Origin: Limonium bicolor | Taxonomy: Eukaryota > Streptophyta > Magnoliopsida > Caryophyllales > Plumbaginaceae | NCBI GenBank assembly: GCA_023374045.1 | Contig: CM041778.1 | Location: 286,665,533-286,729,532 of the forward strand | Direction: 5' to 3' | DNA: 64,000 nucleotides | Shown here: positions 33,001 to 43,842 of the stretch, in pieces | Position numbering within the stretch: the first letter of the stretch is position 1 | How the letters are laid out: each line of letters begins with the position of its first letter | The notes under the pieces: generated by a model | Told to the model about the DNA's origin: nothing | The model's database searches: none | What the model saw: the letters and a program-made list of their open reading frames with translations, nothing else | Program-made: the position numbers and the translations under genes

Positions 33001-35244
33001 CAGTTGCATGGCCTACTAGCCATGTTTCTTAGAGCTCTGCTCATCATAGGTTGTTTCCAAGTGGTTATTTCCCATAACCCATCGCTGGATTTGGAGGTTA
33101 TACTGGCTCCCTGACAAGATCGTCACATCACGCTTCCGTCTGTTGGAGACCCTCTTTGTATTTTGGTATTGATCGATACCATTTATTAATTTGGGGTATC
33201 CCCTATCAAATGGGATCTCGTCGGCGTTCTAACCGGTTGCTCGTTCCGATTGTGGTGTTTTTACCATGACATCTCGTTCAACTGTGTTGACTTGCTACCC
33301 TTTATGGATTGCTCCTGGGTATTACCGATTATGCGGTAGCATCTGGCATGTATGAGTATTTCCAGTTGGTTGTCCTGTCTTGCGTTTCTGGATCTGAGTT
33401 ATCCGTTTCGGGTTGTAACGTCTCCCGTTCTTAGGGTAGACCATTGGTGTTTTTCCTTGTGTTATAACGGATTTGATATCCCTTCCGGTGATGAATGGTA
33501 TTTCTAGTACCTTACAACATCACCCTGTGTGTTGTGGTTGTTGATCAGGGAATTCTATCCCGTTCGTTGAACACTGTTGTGTTAATGTTAGGCGTTTGCC
33601 TTACTGTGCTTAGACTGGGTATTCCTTCCAGTTATCATGCTTTACTTAGATATATTCAAGACATGTCCAATGTCTTATCCAGTTGTTAGTGCTTCTTGCA
33701 CTTTCAACTCTTAATGGTTCTCCTGAATTGAGTTCCTGACTCCTTAGCTTGTAGCTTATCTGAGCTTCCTTTGTTCGGTTGAGGTAACCAGCTGTTCCGT
33801 TTCGAATTTACTTATGGTCCGTAGAGCGGAGTTGACTACTTCCCGTGTGTCGTACACTACATGTATACATATGTGGGGTACCGTCTTGGCACGTTACCAC
33901 TTACCTAACTATCTGTCAGGCCCGCAAGCTCCTTCGGAGTGCGGTCGTCCCACATCCCGTATTTGGGTACACTCGTAGTGTTCGCCACACGCCTAGGTGA
34001 AGTATTCTATTGTCAACTCCTCTTGTATCATCCTATGATACTCACCGTAATTCCGTCAGTTTGGTTGTTAAAATCCAAGGTTTAAAAGAGAAGTGGTGAT
34101 TTTGAAAGAAAGATCTGGGTTTTGAAATAACAGTTTGGTGTGAAAAGAATTTTCATGGTGTTGCCATGTCTGAGGTCTTGACCAAGTTCAGCTTCTCGCT
34201 GACTGGTATACTCTTAATACAATGGTCGGGCCGTTAGGCCTTTCCGAGGTTTCATTATTTAGATACTGAGGATTGGTGATCCTATATTTGCTCCATTCGT
34301 CGTAGCGGTATTGTAGGAAGTATTTGTGGGTTGGTAAAAGTATTCCAACCGTCCTGTAGTTGCTGCACTTGCCCTAGGCAAGTGCGCGGGTAGGTTTTTT
34401 TCAGTCAACGTATACCAGTTACGGTATCGTTTCCATCCTTATTGGGTGGTCTTATTAGATCTTTCTTTGATCTTTTGATCTTGGTGATCGATCTCCTGAG
34501 TCGCTTCTCAGTATACTTGACATGATTGTCGTCCATCCGGGTGTCTCACACCTTCAGTGTGGTTGACGAGACTTGACTTATCCTTAGGAACCAGGTTGTG
34601 GTCCTATAGGTGTATGTGTTATGATTTCTTTCATAGTCATCTGAACTATGTTGCTCGGTTATTACAGCCTCTTGGCATGTAGGTTTGGTGTTAATCCAAC
34701 CTTGACTAATTCTTAGTCGGTTTGTATACCGTTGTTGGTATCATCAAAGGTTACAGTCCGTAGACTCTCTTGTCTTGGCTTGTTACTCCATCTTCCTTGC
34801 TTCATTGAACGATTGTGCTCTCTTCTTGCTGGCTACACATGGTTCTCGCGACTGCGAAGCATGTCGCCCCACGGTGCCATAAATTCCATTATCCTTGTGT
34901 TTAGGATCTTCTTTCCTCCGCCATTGAGTGCGGTCCTTGTCATCAAACGGGAACCGTCTTCGTGATTTCCAGTTCTTGGACTCTACCGTAAGACAGGTTC
35001 TTTTCTAATAAGGTTTGTTTTGTAATGCCAGATCGGGTTTTACCCGAGTGTGAGAGGTCTTTCCATCTCTCTGGCGTTCTTGTCCCAACTTACAACGGGG
35101 GACGCGGAGGGCGGGTATGGTTACTGTAGGTATCCAGATCACACTGGAAATTCCTATCTAGCGTCCTCACACACTAGCACTCAACCCATAGCCCTAAATC
35201 TCTACTTCCTAACTCGGTATTTACCTAAACTCGGTATTTCATCC
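30084..35244 (-). other. Noncoding interior of element C
   Basis: Over 5 kb, no minus-strand ORF above about 60 codons exists and plus-strand ORFs lack recognisable domains. One feature stands out: a hairpin-forming block at 32331-32402 that recurs at 43565 and 43771. The sequence just inside the polypurine tract (AAGAACTTTG then CAAAGTT) resembles that of element A. Confidence 0.7.
32331..32402. repeat. Structured repeat block, copy 1
   Basis: A 72-base block contains ACTGCACAAATGCAATACC and ACACTCAGTCCTACAGAGTG, ending in GGCAGT. It shares about 60 of 70 positions with the copies at 43565 and 43771. Confidence 0.75.
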
Positions 35245-35268
35245 ATCAGAGCGATACTTCGCTCTGAT
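35245..35268 (-). other. Perfect hairpin overlapping the primer binding site (C)
   Basis: Identical to the 10-base stem and 4-base loop at 14384-14407 in element A. Confidence 0.75.
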
Positions 35269-35272
35269 ACCA
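35261..35272 (-). other. Primer binding site of element C (initiator tRNA-Met)
   Basis: The minus strand reads TGGTATCAGAGC, a perfect complement of the plant initiator tRNA-Met 3' end, five bases inside the LTR. Confidence 0.9.
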
Positions 35273-35277
35273 CTTTT

Positions 35278-38200
35278 TGTAACACCCCTACCGCTAATAC
35301 CGTCATTACTGTACAGTTACTTACCTTCGCAGCGGATACTCCTTACACAACGGTGGGTGTACAATGCCGTTAGTCACCCACGTGACTAACAAGGCGAGTT
35401 ACAATACTACATACTATCGGTCTGATGAACATGGACATACCGAGTACTCTACACAATACAATACTTCCCATTTCTTACTCATCCATAACCTAATTACAAC
35501 TCCAATACATTACTATACCGAGTATACTACAATCCTTGAATTACCGATACAGTGTAAACTTCCAAATTCGCATTACAATACGAGTACCAATCCCTACTAT
35601 ACAACTACCCATGCTTACGCAGCAGTCCCCGTCCTACTCTCTCGAACGGTGATCAGCTTCGGGTACCTGCACACTAAAAATGGTCCCCTGAGGGGGTCAG
35701 CTTACGCTGAATATGACTTCCGCATATACCGCGTGCTAACCGCGGTACATCGACTACTTTGGGTCGAATATACATGGAGTTCATTTACATGCTTACATAC
35801 ATACTCATGCTATAACAATACAACAACAATACTTACATGCACATACAAATTCGATACTTACTAAGGAAGGCAGATCGATGGTCAACCATTCGTATTTGTT
35901 ATTCATTCATTACTCTTCGTACTATATTCGGTATTCACTACTCCACTCATACCCACTCCTTACTCCTACATACTCAACACTCCATGTTCGATACTTTACT
36001 CGTACACGTTTCTTACTCCGTACTCGTTACTACACTTATGCATACTCATTACTCAATACTCCTTACTTACTCATATTTACTCATACATACTCAACACTCA
36101 ATACTTACTCATACATACTCAGTACTCGGTACTCTCTACATACTCATACCTGCTTCTTACTCGATACTCATTACCTTACTCATACATACGCAATACTCAT
36201 TACTTTGGCCTCTGGGCGGAGTCATACTCAAGACTCGCCACCGGACCTACAATACGAGGGCTATACGCTTAGCTCCTCTAATACTCAAATGTCCGTACTA
36301 CCGGACTACACGAATTCCCTACACTCTTCTCTCAGAGCACAATACAACCTCATAGGTTAGCCTAGAAGTATCTCTCTCGATAACCTCTGTTAGCTTAGGG
36401 AATTACCACCGTCTAGTATCCTCAGATTTAAGGGTTTCCCCAACATATCGAATACTCTCTCGTTCGGGGCATACTTACATCAGTCGGGTCCTCTCATAAT
36501 AGGTCGACTAATTACTAAGGGGTTTGGAGATCCCTCATCATTCGTTACTACTCTCATGGTTCATGTTTTGCACCAAGATTAGTTCCTCTAATAGAGGTTA
36601 TTTATACACTTCCACTACTGTTCGTTTGTGGATTATTCATCCCGTTTCTCCTACCGTTATCGGGAGGTTATTACTCCCGTACACTCTCTCACATTCTAGT
36701 GAGTTCATTGGTTTACGTTACCATTTATTGGTTTGTTGGTTTAGTGCGTTGCTACGGTTCCATTAATTCACACATGACTCTCGCTACGAGTCAATACACA
36801 ACAAGACTCATCTATGAGTCGGTCTACGCACTAAGTAAAGCCACACAATCATTCAAGAAGGTTAGCTCAATCAACATACAGCAAGACATATAATGAAAGG
36901 CAATAAACCGTTTTCATGCTTTAGTCTTGAATAGCCGGCATACAGCACACAAATCAACGTAACTCGGTTAGCATACGGGGCATGAGGAAATCATACCTTT
37001 CACCGGAGTTAGCTTTACCATGTGTTCCCTTGTTCCTTGGTTCACACTTGTCCCACTGATACTGTTTTCAATGTTATCATTAATACTATACTCGTACAAT
37101 ATACAAACATTTAATACTCCCTTACTTACCCCGTTATCCCGGTGTAATTAATGTCCTTATACTTACAACTTCCTTAACTTGTTTCCTTACTCATTTACTT
37201 ACTTTCTTACCATTATTACTTCATTAATGGTGTATTACTACATATATTTGCATCTATGTATATAGGCATATATATATGTGTATATATGATTACTATAATC
37301 ATATAATTAAACATTTTTTTTTACTGGACCGGACTTGCGACCGACCTTGCAAGTCCGGTCCATTCCAGTAGCTCAAGTTACGGAAATTCTTCTGGCCGAC
37401 CGGACTTGCAAGTCGTCCGGTCGCAAGTCCAGTCCATTCCAGAAGGTTTCACCGGGAATTTTTCTGGTCCGACCGGACTTGCAAGTCCGGTCGCAAGTCC
37501 GGTCCATTCCAGTAGGTTACAGACGGAAAATTTTCTGGCCCGACCGGACTTGCAAGTCCGGTCGCAAGTCCGGTCCGGCCCAGTACCTCAGTTTTTAAAA
37601 TCTGTTTTCAGTCCTCTCTTTTACCCATTACTTCCCCACTTGTCCTACATCCCACTTGTTTTGATGCCATTTAGGCTTCCTAATACACCTTAATTCATCC
37701 ACCAAGTCCATTACTAAATCCATCAACTCACTTACACAATTTCCTCACTTCTTTTCCAACACTTGTAACAGTTTTTGACTAACTCATACAGATTTTACCA
37801 TCCCAATCTCCCATCCTATACTTTCCCAACCAATGCCATTCCTAGCATTCCCAATACTTCTCCTTACCATACCAATCCATTTCCAAGCCATTGCACTACC
37901 TATACCCAAGTTCCAACACTCATCCTACACAATTCTGCACATTAAATTCTCCTAACTTCTCCAATGTATTCTTATGCACTTTGCTACAGATTTTACACTT
38001 CTTATTTCTCATACTACAATTACCATTCCATAGCTACTAAACCTCTCTACTAATCCCAATACACACCTTGGTTCTCCACTCACCAAGTCATCCTTAATGC
38101 ATAATTCCTACTAAAATTTTGCCATAGCTCACCTACTTTCCTTGCTTATCCACACATATCTTTCTCCCTCAAATTCATTCCTATTCCTATTCTAGCCAAA

Positions 38201-39799
38201 CCACAAGGGTTCTACCAGCACACATACAAAATTCTAATACACCAATGTTTCCTCAATCCCGTTACTAATACACCATTATTCCTCAAATAGCATTACTAAT
38301 ATACATACACCATTCTTTTGGCTCTAAGGCCTACAAATTCACACATTTACTCACTAGTACTCAAAATTTCCACAAACTACAATACCAATACAATAATTTG
38401 GGTTCTTTAAATATCTTACCCATTCCCATTACTCTAATGCAATAGAATTTACATTAGGAAGGAGCTCTTACCTTGAGCTTTTGATTCCTTCTTTTCTTTT
38501 CCCTTTCTCCTCCTTCTCTCTTTCTTTGTCCAAATCGATTTTGTGGGGGATGGAGTTACCAAACTCCATCCCAACACCCAAATTACACAAAGAGCACATC
38601 ATTAATCTACTAACCCCCATATTAACACTAATTCATTGAAGTGTTAAAAATACAAATTCTAGGGTTTACCTTTGGAGGGCTTTAGGAGGGTTTTTAGCCC
38701 TTGGTTCAAGAAGAATAATCCACCACCATTGCTAGGTGAAGTTGATGCTCAATAGGAGAGAGAAAAACAAGGCATTACAAAGGGGCTAAAAATCGGTTTC
38801 CTAGAAGAGTGGAGGAAACTTGAATCTTTTGTAGAGATTTTTACCTTGTTGGAAAGAGGAGACTCCAAGCTCCACAATGGTGTGCTTTTCTCTTCAAATG
38901 GGGAAAACCCATGGAGATGAAACTCATCCTTTTTGAATTTTGAAAAGATAGAAATGTAGAGGAGGATGAGGGGATTACAAATATGTAATTTATTTTACAT
39001 TTGGAGCTCAAATGGAGCTAGAGCTTGAGGAAGAATGAAGAGGAGCCATGGGAGCATTTTGAGCTCTCAAAAATCGGCTGCAGCAGTGGGGAGAAGGAGA
39101 GAGAAATCGATGGGGAAGGAGAAGGAGAGGAAAGAGAAGGAGGGAAAAGAAATGAGAGAGGAGAGAGAGGGTGGAGTTGCTTTTGTCCTTTTTTTCTATT
39201 TTGCTTTTTGACTCATTATTTGTTTAGCTAGTGTGTGTGAGAGGGGTTTATTTACCTGTTAAAAACCGGCCCTCACTGTATTACTAGCTGGAGCGTTTTT
39301 TGTTTTTACAGAAAACGCTCGTTACTTTACTCGGTTTTGATACTATTCACTAACCGGGCCCGTTTTCTGGAATTTTCTCTGTTTCTTTATTTCCATTGGC
39401 TATTAAGCTTCCATAAATGCTTAATAATTAATATTCAATGATTTATAATTTTTTTACGGGTCTGTTTGACCACTTAAAGTCACGTTTTCGGGTTCCCTCG
39501 AAAAACGTGTGCTAAAGCTCTTTTAGCGTTTAATACATTTCTTGAATCCGTTTTCTTCGGGAATCATTCCCGTATACTAATTAGGCATGAATAAGCCTTA
39601 GGAGTACTTACGATACTATAACCGAGGTCTCGTACCTCCTATGGTTATTTAACGCTCATTTTAGCGTTTTCCGCTTTCTAAGCGTCTTTCTCATTTCTTT
39701 GGATTTATTTTCTTTACCAAAAATTACTTAGGCACTTTTAGGCCCTTAAATACTATATTAGAATAATATAATCACCATATTTAAGTTCGGGGTATTTCA
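35278..39799 (-). mobile_element. Element C right LTR (5' LTR)
   Basis: It is 4522 bp. It contains the TACTC array at 35885-36205 and the ACCGGAC palindrome array at 37325-37580. It ends in GGGGTATTTCA and is followed by element A's LTR. Confidence 0.9.
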
Positions 39800-41713
39800 T
39801 CCTCTCCCAAACATCTTTTCTTCCTAAACCACTAAGATTGCACAAATCCTAAACACAATCCCAACATGAACTTGAAGTATCCCAAAACACTCATTTGCAT
39901 TCTAAATCCTCTAAAATAATGCTTAAGTCCTTTTTACACCTCAAAGAACCTTAGTGCGTATTTCGTTCCCTAGTAGAACACTTAAACATTTCTAACACTT
40001 CCTAGTTCACCAATTCTTGTTTAAACACTTAGAACTTCTTGTGCATTACCTAAATTTTGACATGAACTCTCCTAGAACATTACTAAGCCAAAAACACATT
40101 GTTTTCACCATTAAACAATCAAGAACACTAAAATCCATCAAGAAAATTCTTGTACACAAAAACTTCACTCATTTAACACTGCATCACAATATAGTACATA
40201 ATTTAAATTGCTTGGCACTTAGGCCCTTAAGATGCATAAATCATAAACACTGAATTTCCACATTATATTTGCCTTTGACCTGCAAATACACCCAACAACA
40301 CATATGCCTTTTACTAAGCCCTTGAGAGCATTTTTCTAAGTCATTTACCATTGGCTCCTTAAGTAGTTTTAATAAGCAACATAAGCTCATTTCTCCTAAG
40401 ACTTTAAACTACATTAGGTTAGCACATTTACCTCTTCTTCCTCACAAACTTCTTTCTTCTTTCCTTGTTTAAAATCGGTAAGGATGTTTGATTGCTTGTC
40501 AACTTCTAAACAATATACAAATAATGAAATGAGTATTCAAGCTTTAAGCTTCATCTCATTGTAAACCCTAAATACATATATTGTCTTAGTACATTTTGAT
40601 GATTGTTTTACCTTGGATATGAAAGAGAGTTTGAATATGTAGCAAGAGAGGACTCCACCAAGCCCTAGGAAGATTCAAATGAAGCTAAAACAAGCAAGGT
40701 AAAGGGCACCATTAATGGTGTTTTTCGGACAACATACAAACATGAAGGAAATGTTATTTTTCTTTGAGTTTCCTTACCTAGAAGCAAAGAAGAACAATAA
40801 TATGTGAAAAGATGAGCTCAAGCTCCTCCCATGGAGATTCATCTTGGCACCGAAATGGAGCTCTTGGAATTTTGAGAAGATAGGATTGAAGAGCTTGATG
40901 AGACTAAGAGAATGGTGGTCTTTGCTTTTGATTTGGCAAAGTGAGCTAGGAGATAATGGCAATGGAAGATGGAGTTGTGTGTGGTACTATAGTAAAACCG
41001 ATGGAGGAATGAAGAAGAGAGGTTGGAGGCGTGGGAAAACAAGAGAAATGAGAGAATGAAGATAAGTTTGCAAGTTTTGGATATTTAAGTAGTAAAGCAA
41101 ATAGTACTCTTTACTTTATTACTGTACTTAACTTATTTTTTGTTTAAGTGTGGTGAGTCACCAAGAAAACTGGCCCCCATATTATACTAAGGGGTATTTT
41201 AGTCTTTGTTGACCAATTGTCACACTTATATTGACATATGTTATAAACTTGGTTAATTTGGTTACTATTCACAAAAACAAGGCACATAGTTGTGAAATTT
41301 TTGATTTCCCATTGACTTAGGCTTCCTAATGTGATACTAAGTAGTACACATGTTAATTAAAGAGTAATGATGGACATTTAGCCATTCAAAACTCATTTAC
41401 AAGACAATTTTTCAAAAACGTGCTTTAAGACTCCTTAAAGCACATTTTGTGTTTTAAATTGTTTTCAAGCTTGGTTTTCTTTGGTAATTGGTTTAACATG
41501 TTCATTAATATATAAATAAGGTCTTGGTAAGCTCATTAGGTCTTAACCAAGCTTATCCCAAGCTTAGAGCACATTTTAGCCTTTATTGACCTTAAGGTAT
41601 TTATTTGTGTTTTCTATGGTTTAAATTGTTCTCTAATGTTTCTAAGACTCTTTTTAGTCTTAATATACCTTATTTTAGTGTTTAAAAAACATACCTAGGT
41701 TTGGGGTATTTCA
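39800..41713 (-). mobile_element. Element A right LTR, piece 3
   Basis: It matches 6128-8032 of the left LTR and ends GGGGTATTTCA at 41713, directly followed by AGTGA. Confidence 0.92.
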
Positions 41714-41718
41714 AGTGA
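41714..41718. repeat. Target-site duplication AGTGA, right copy (element A)
   Basis: Partner of 4078-4082. Confidence 0.9.
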
Positions 41719-42732
41719 CCTAATCAGAGGAGAGGAGGCATCACATCACAGATCATTACATCACGACACTTTGACGCTCTTCAAGAACGCTCTCTTCACT
41801 CATCTCACTGCATCGACATCATCTTCACCTTCATCCACATTCATCAAGTGCACGATTGCCATTGTTGAGGAGCGTTTCCAGAAGCGAGTCAGTTTATCGT
41901 CTTCAACCTTGCGCCAGCAGTCGCCGAGTCTGGTAATCACTCAATCCGAGGGTTTTTCTTCCCTTAGATGAATTCTCTTTTGATTGTATTCATTCGCTTC
42001 TTTGTAATGTCTTGCTAGTAGGGATTAACTCTTGGGTAGGGTTGTTCATGATGGATACAATTTAGTTAGGATTTCTGCAATTTGATTATGGGATTGTAAT
42101 GGATTGTTTCTAGGTTAAAGCTAATCATTCATCTTCTCTATTAAATTTGAGCATTTACAGAGTCGTTTTGTGAATCCTATTAGGAACAGATAAGGTGATT
42201 AATAGGAAGTTCGAATTAACCTGGAGATTTGGGGAAAGATTAGTCGGATAGATAATTTTTCCTGCAAAAACTAATAATTCTTCGCGCGTATTCCGCCTTT
42301 ATGTGTTTTGCCAGCTTCTAGACTAGAGTTGACATGTTCTGATAGGTGAGCTCTTCCTTTAACTAAGATTTAGGATCGAAGAGAGTTTAAGAATTGGCCT
42401 TTCCGTTTCTCATAATTGAATTGTAGGTTTGGCTAGATTTATCCAGCAAAGAACAGCCCAAACCCGGAGTTCCATTCTCTTTACCAACTTTAACATTTAC
42501 TTACATTAATCGTCCATTCAAACTTTGATTTGCGTTTTCTTAATTCAGTTACAAAAACAATTCACAACCCCCCTAAATTTCCAGTTTTCTTAGGACTTAG
42601 GCTTATTTATTCAAGTCCCGTGGTTCGATACCTGGTTACTTAATTTCCTATACTATAGTGACCGGGATTTTTACAACCCGACAGGCTTTTCGTTTTATTA
42701 ATTTCTAGGTTTATCAATTTAGTTTTAGTAGA
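41719..42732 (+). mobile_element. Element Z 3' LTR, second part (R/U5)
   Basis: It continues Z's LTR after the insertion of A: CT-rich leader-like sequence, then a CCCGTGGTTCGATACCTGG segment and GTGACCGGGATTTTTACAA near the end. Such sequence is common at the 3' side of Athila/Tat-type LTRs. The exact LTR end is uncertain, between about 42680 and 42732. Confidence 0.6.
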
Positions 42733-43379
42733 ACATTTTCCCTGTTTGCAAAACACCCAGTACAAAACCTCACCAATTACTACTTACAAATGTTACAGTC
42801 TGAACCCGAGAAAACAATGTAAACATAACTTAAAATAAACTAGGTAACTCTTCATAACTCCTAAATCCCATCCCAATCACTCATACTCTTTGTGGCCACC
42901 TGCATGAACACTTTTGTACCTGCAAGATGAAACCAAGCAGCCCACCCTGGGAGGGGTGAGTCAGTTCTCTGGAATGGAACTAGTACAATTCTCCAAAACA
43001 ATAAATTAATACATAGTTCTTCAAACAAGACAGTAACATGAAAACAAACTCTTAAAAGTAAAACAGTGAAAAAGAAATTCAAAACAATCAAGTTATAGAG
43101 AAAAGAGAACAATGCAAAGATAGAGACAAAGAACTTTAAAACCAAGTCAACCACTTAAGAAGTCACACCATATAGTTAGTAAGCATCCATTGTTGATGTT
43201 AGAACCAATTCTGGTTAAAAAGAAAGACTTAAGTAGTCACAAAGGACTAGGAATGACATGAATATCCATAACCCGTGGTAGACAGTTTATGTCTCCACCA
43301 TTTCAGAAGGTTGATTCCCATAGGCAAACATACTCAAGAGTGGAATAAAACCAATTGGGAGAGATGACCCCCACCGTCA

Positions 43380-43465
43380 GTCAGTTGTCCACAAGGACGA
43401 GGTAAACAGACCTCCGCTGTCAGTTGTCCACTTGGACGAGGTATAGCAGACCTCCGCTGCCACCG
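43380..43465. repeat. Direct repeat with hairpins (GTCCACAAGGAC)
   Basis: Two consecutive 45-bp units share TCAGTTGTCCAC, GGACGAGGTA and CAGACCTCCGCTG. Each contains a GTCC-loop-GGAC mini-hairpin with a different loop (ACAA versus ACTT). Confidence 0.7.
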
Positions 43466-43564
43466 GCCCGTTCTCAGTCATCGGTGAAAAGTGTGTGCAC
43501 CACTTAATAGAAAGAATCCATACTCAATACCAAGATTGACATTTTCCCATATTCCTACTAGATT

Positions 43565-43637
43565 ATTAATTGCACAAGTGCAATACCAAAACACTCAGTC
43601 CTACAGAGTGCAGAGGCGTAAACCCTCAGCAATTAAT
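43565..43637. repeat. Structured repeat block, copy 2
   Basis: Ends ATTAATTGC and GCAATTAAT are perfectly complementary (9 bp). Inside are TGCACAAGTGCA and CACTCAGTCCTACAGAGTG. Confidence 0.8.
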
Positions 43638-43770
43638 ATCTAATAGAAAGAATTCATTCCCAATAAGGCTGGTCAAACTCGACTCATGGATGAAACAATA
43701 CCCATAGTCCAAAGGAAGGATTTACCAATACCAGATATTTTCCTATATTCCTAGTTACCCCACTAGATCA

Positions 43771-43842
43771 ATAACTGCACAAGAGAAATACCAAAACACT
43801 CAGTCCTACAGAGTGCAGAGGCGTAAACCCTTGGCAGTTAAT
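43771..43842. repeat. Structured repeat block, copy 3
   Basis: Ends TAACTGC and GCAGTTA are complementary. The inner CACTCAGTCCTACAGAGTG is identical to the other copies. Confidence 0.8.

Larger units (their letters stand above)
25595..39799 (-). mobile_element. Element C: LARD-like non-autonomous Tekay relative
   Basis: Two direct repeats of about 4.5 kb (TGTAACACCCCTACCG start, GGGGTATTTCA end) flank a 5.2 kb internal region with an initiator-Met primer site and a polypurine tract. No gag or pol is recognisable on either strand. Very long LTRs with a noncoding interior fit the class called large retrotransposon derivatives (LARDs). The LTR ends, palindrome array and primer-site hairpin resemble element A, so an A-like element probably supplies its proteins. 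Confidence 0.85.
4083..41713 (-). mobile_element. Element A: Tekay/Del-type chromovirus carrying an AlkB gene
   Basis: This is a complete LTR retrotransposon read on the minus strand. Its LTRs start TGTAACACCCC and end GGGGTATTTCA as written on the plus strand. Order on the coding strand: LTR, initiator-Met primer site, Gag with zinc knuckles, AlkB dioxygenase, protease, reverse transcriptase, RNase H, integrase, chromodomain, polypurine tract, LTR. TGTAACACCC ends, very long LTRs and a C-terminal chromodomain are typical of the Tekay/Del clade. The right LTR is split by elements B and C. The span without those insertions is about 14.3 kb. Confidence 0.93.

Noticed and set aside
35364..36360. 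Tyr/Leu/Thr/Ser-rich ORFs (107-172 codons) in the element C LTRs, also on the minus strand at 52625-53221
   Set aside because: They come from the TACTC array; the equivalent ORFs in the other LTR copy are frameshifted and no domain is present.
42861..43154. 97-codon hydrophobic minus-strand ORF
   Set aside because: Hydrophobicity follows from AT-rich repeat DNA; no start context, homologous domain or signal peptide pattern was convincing.
43565..43842. Structured blocks considered as 5S rRNA (Cassandra-like), tRNA or ribozyme
   Set aside because: No 5S box A/C sequences, no tRNA A and B boxes, and no hammerhead or twister core could be matched by eye.
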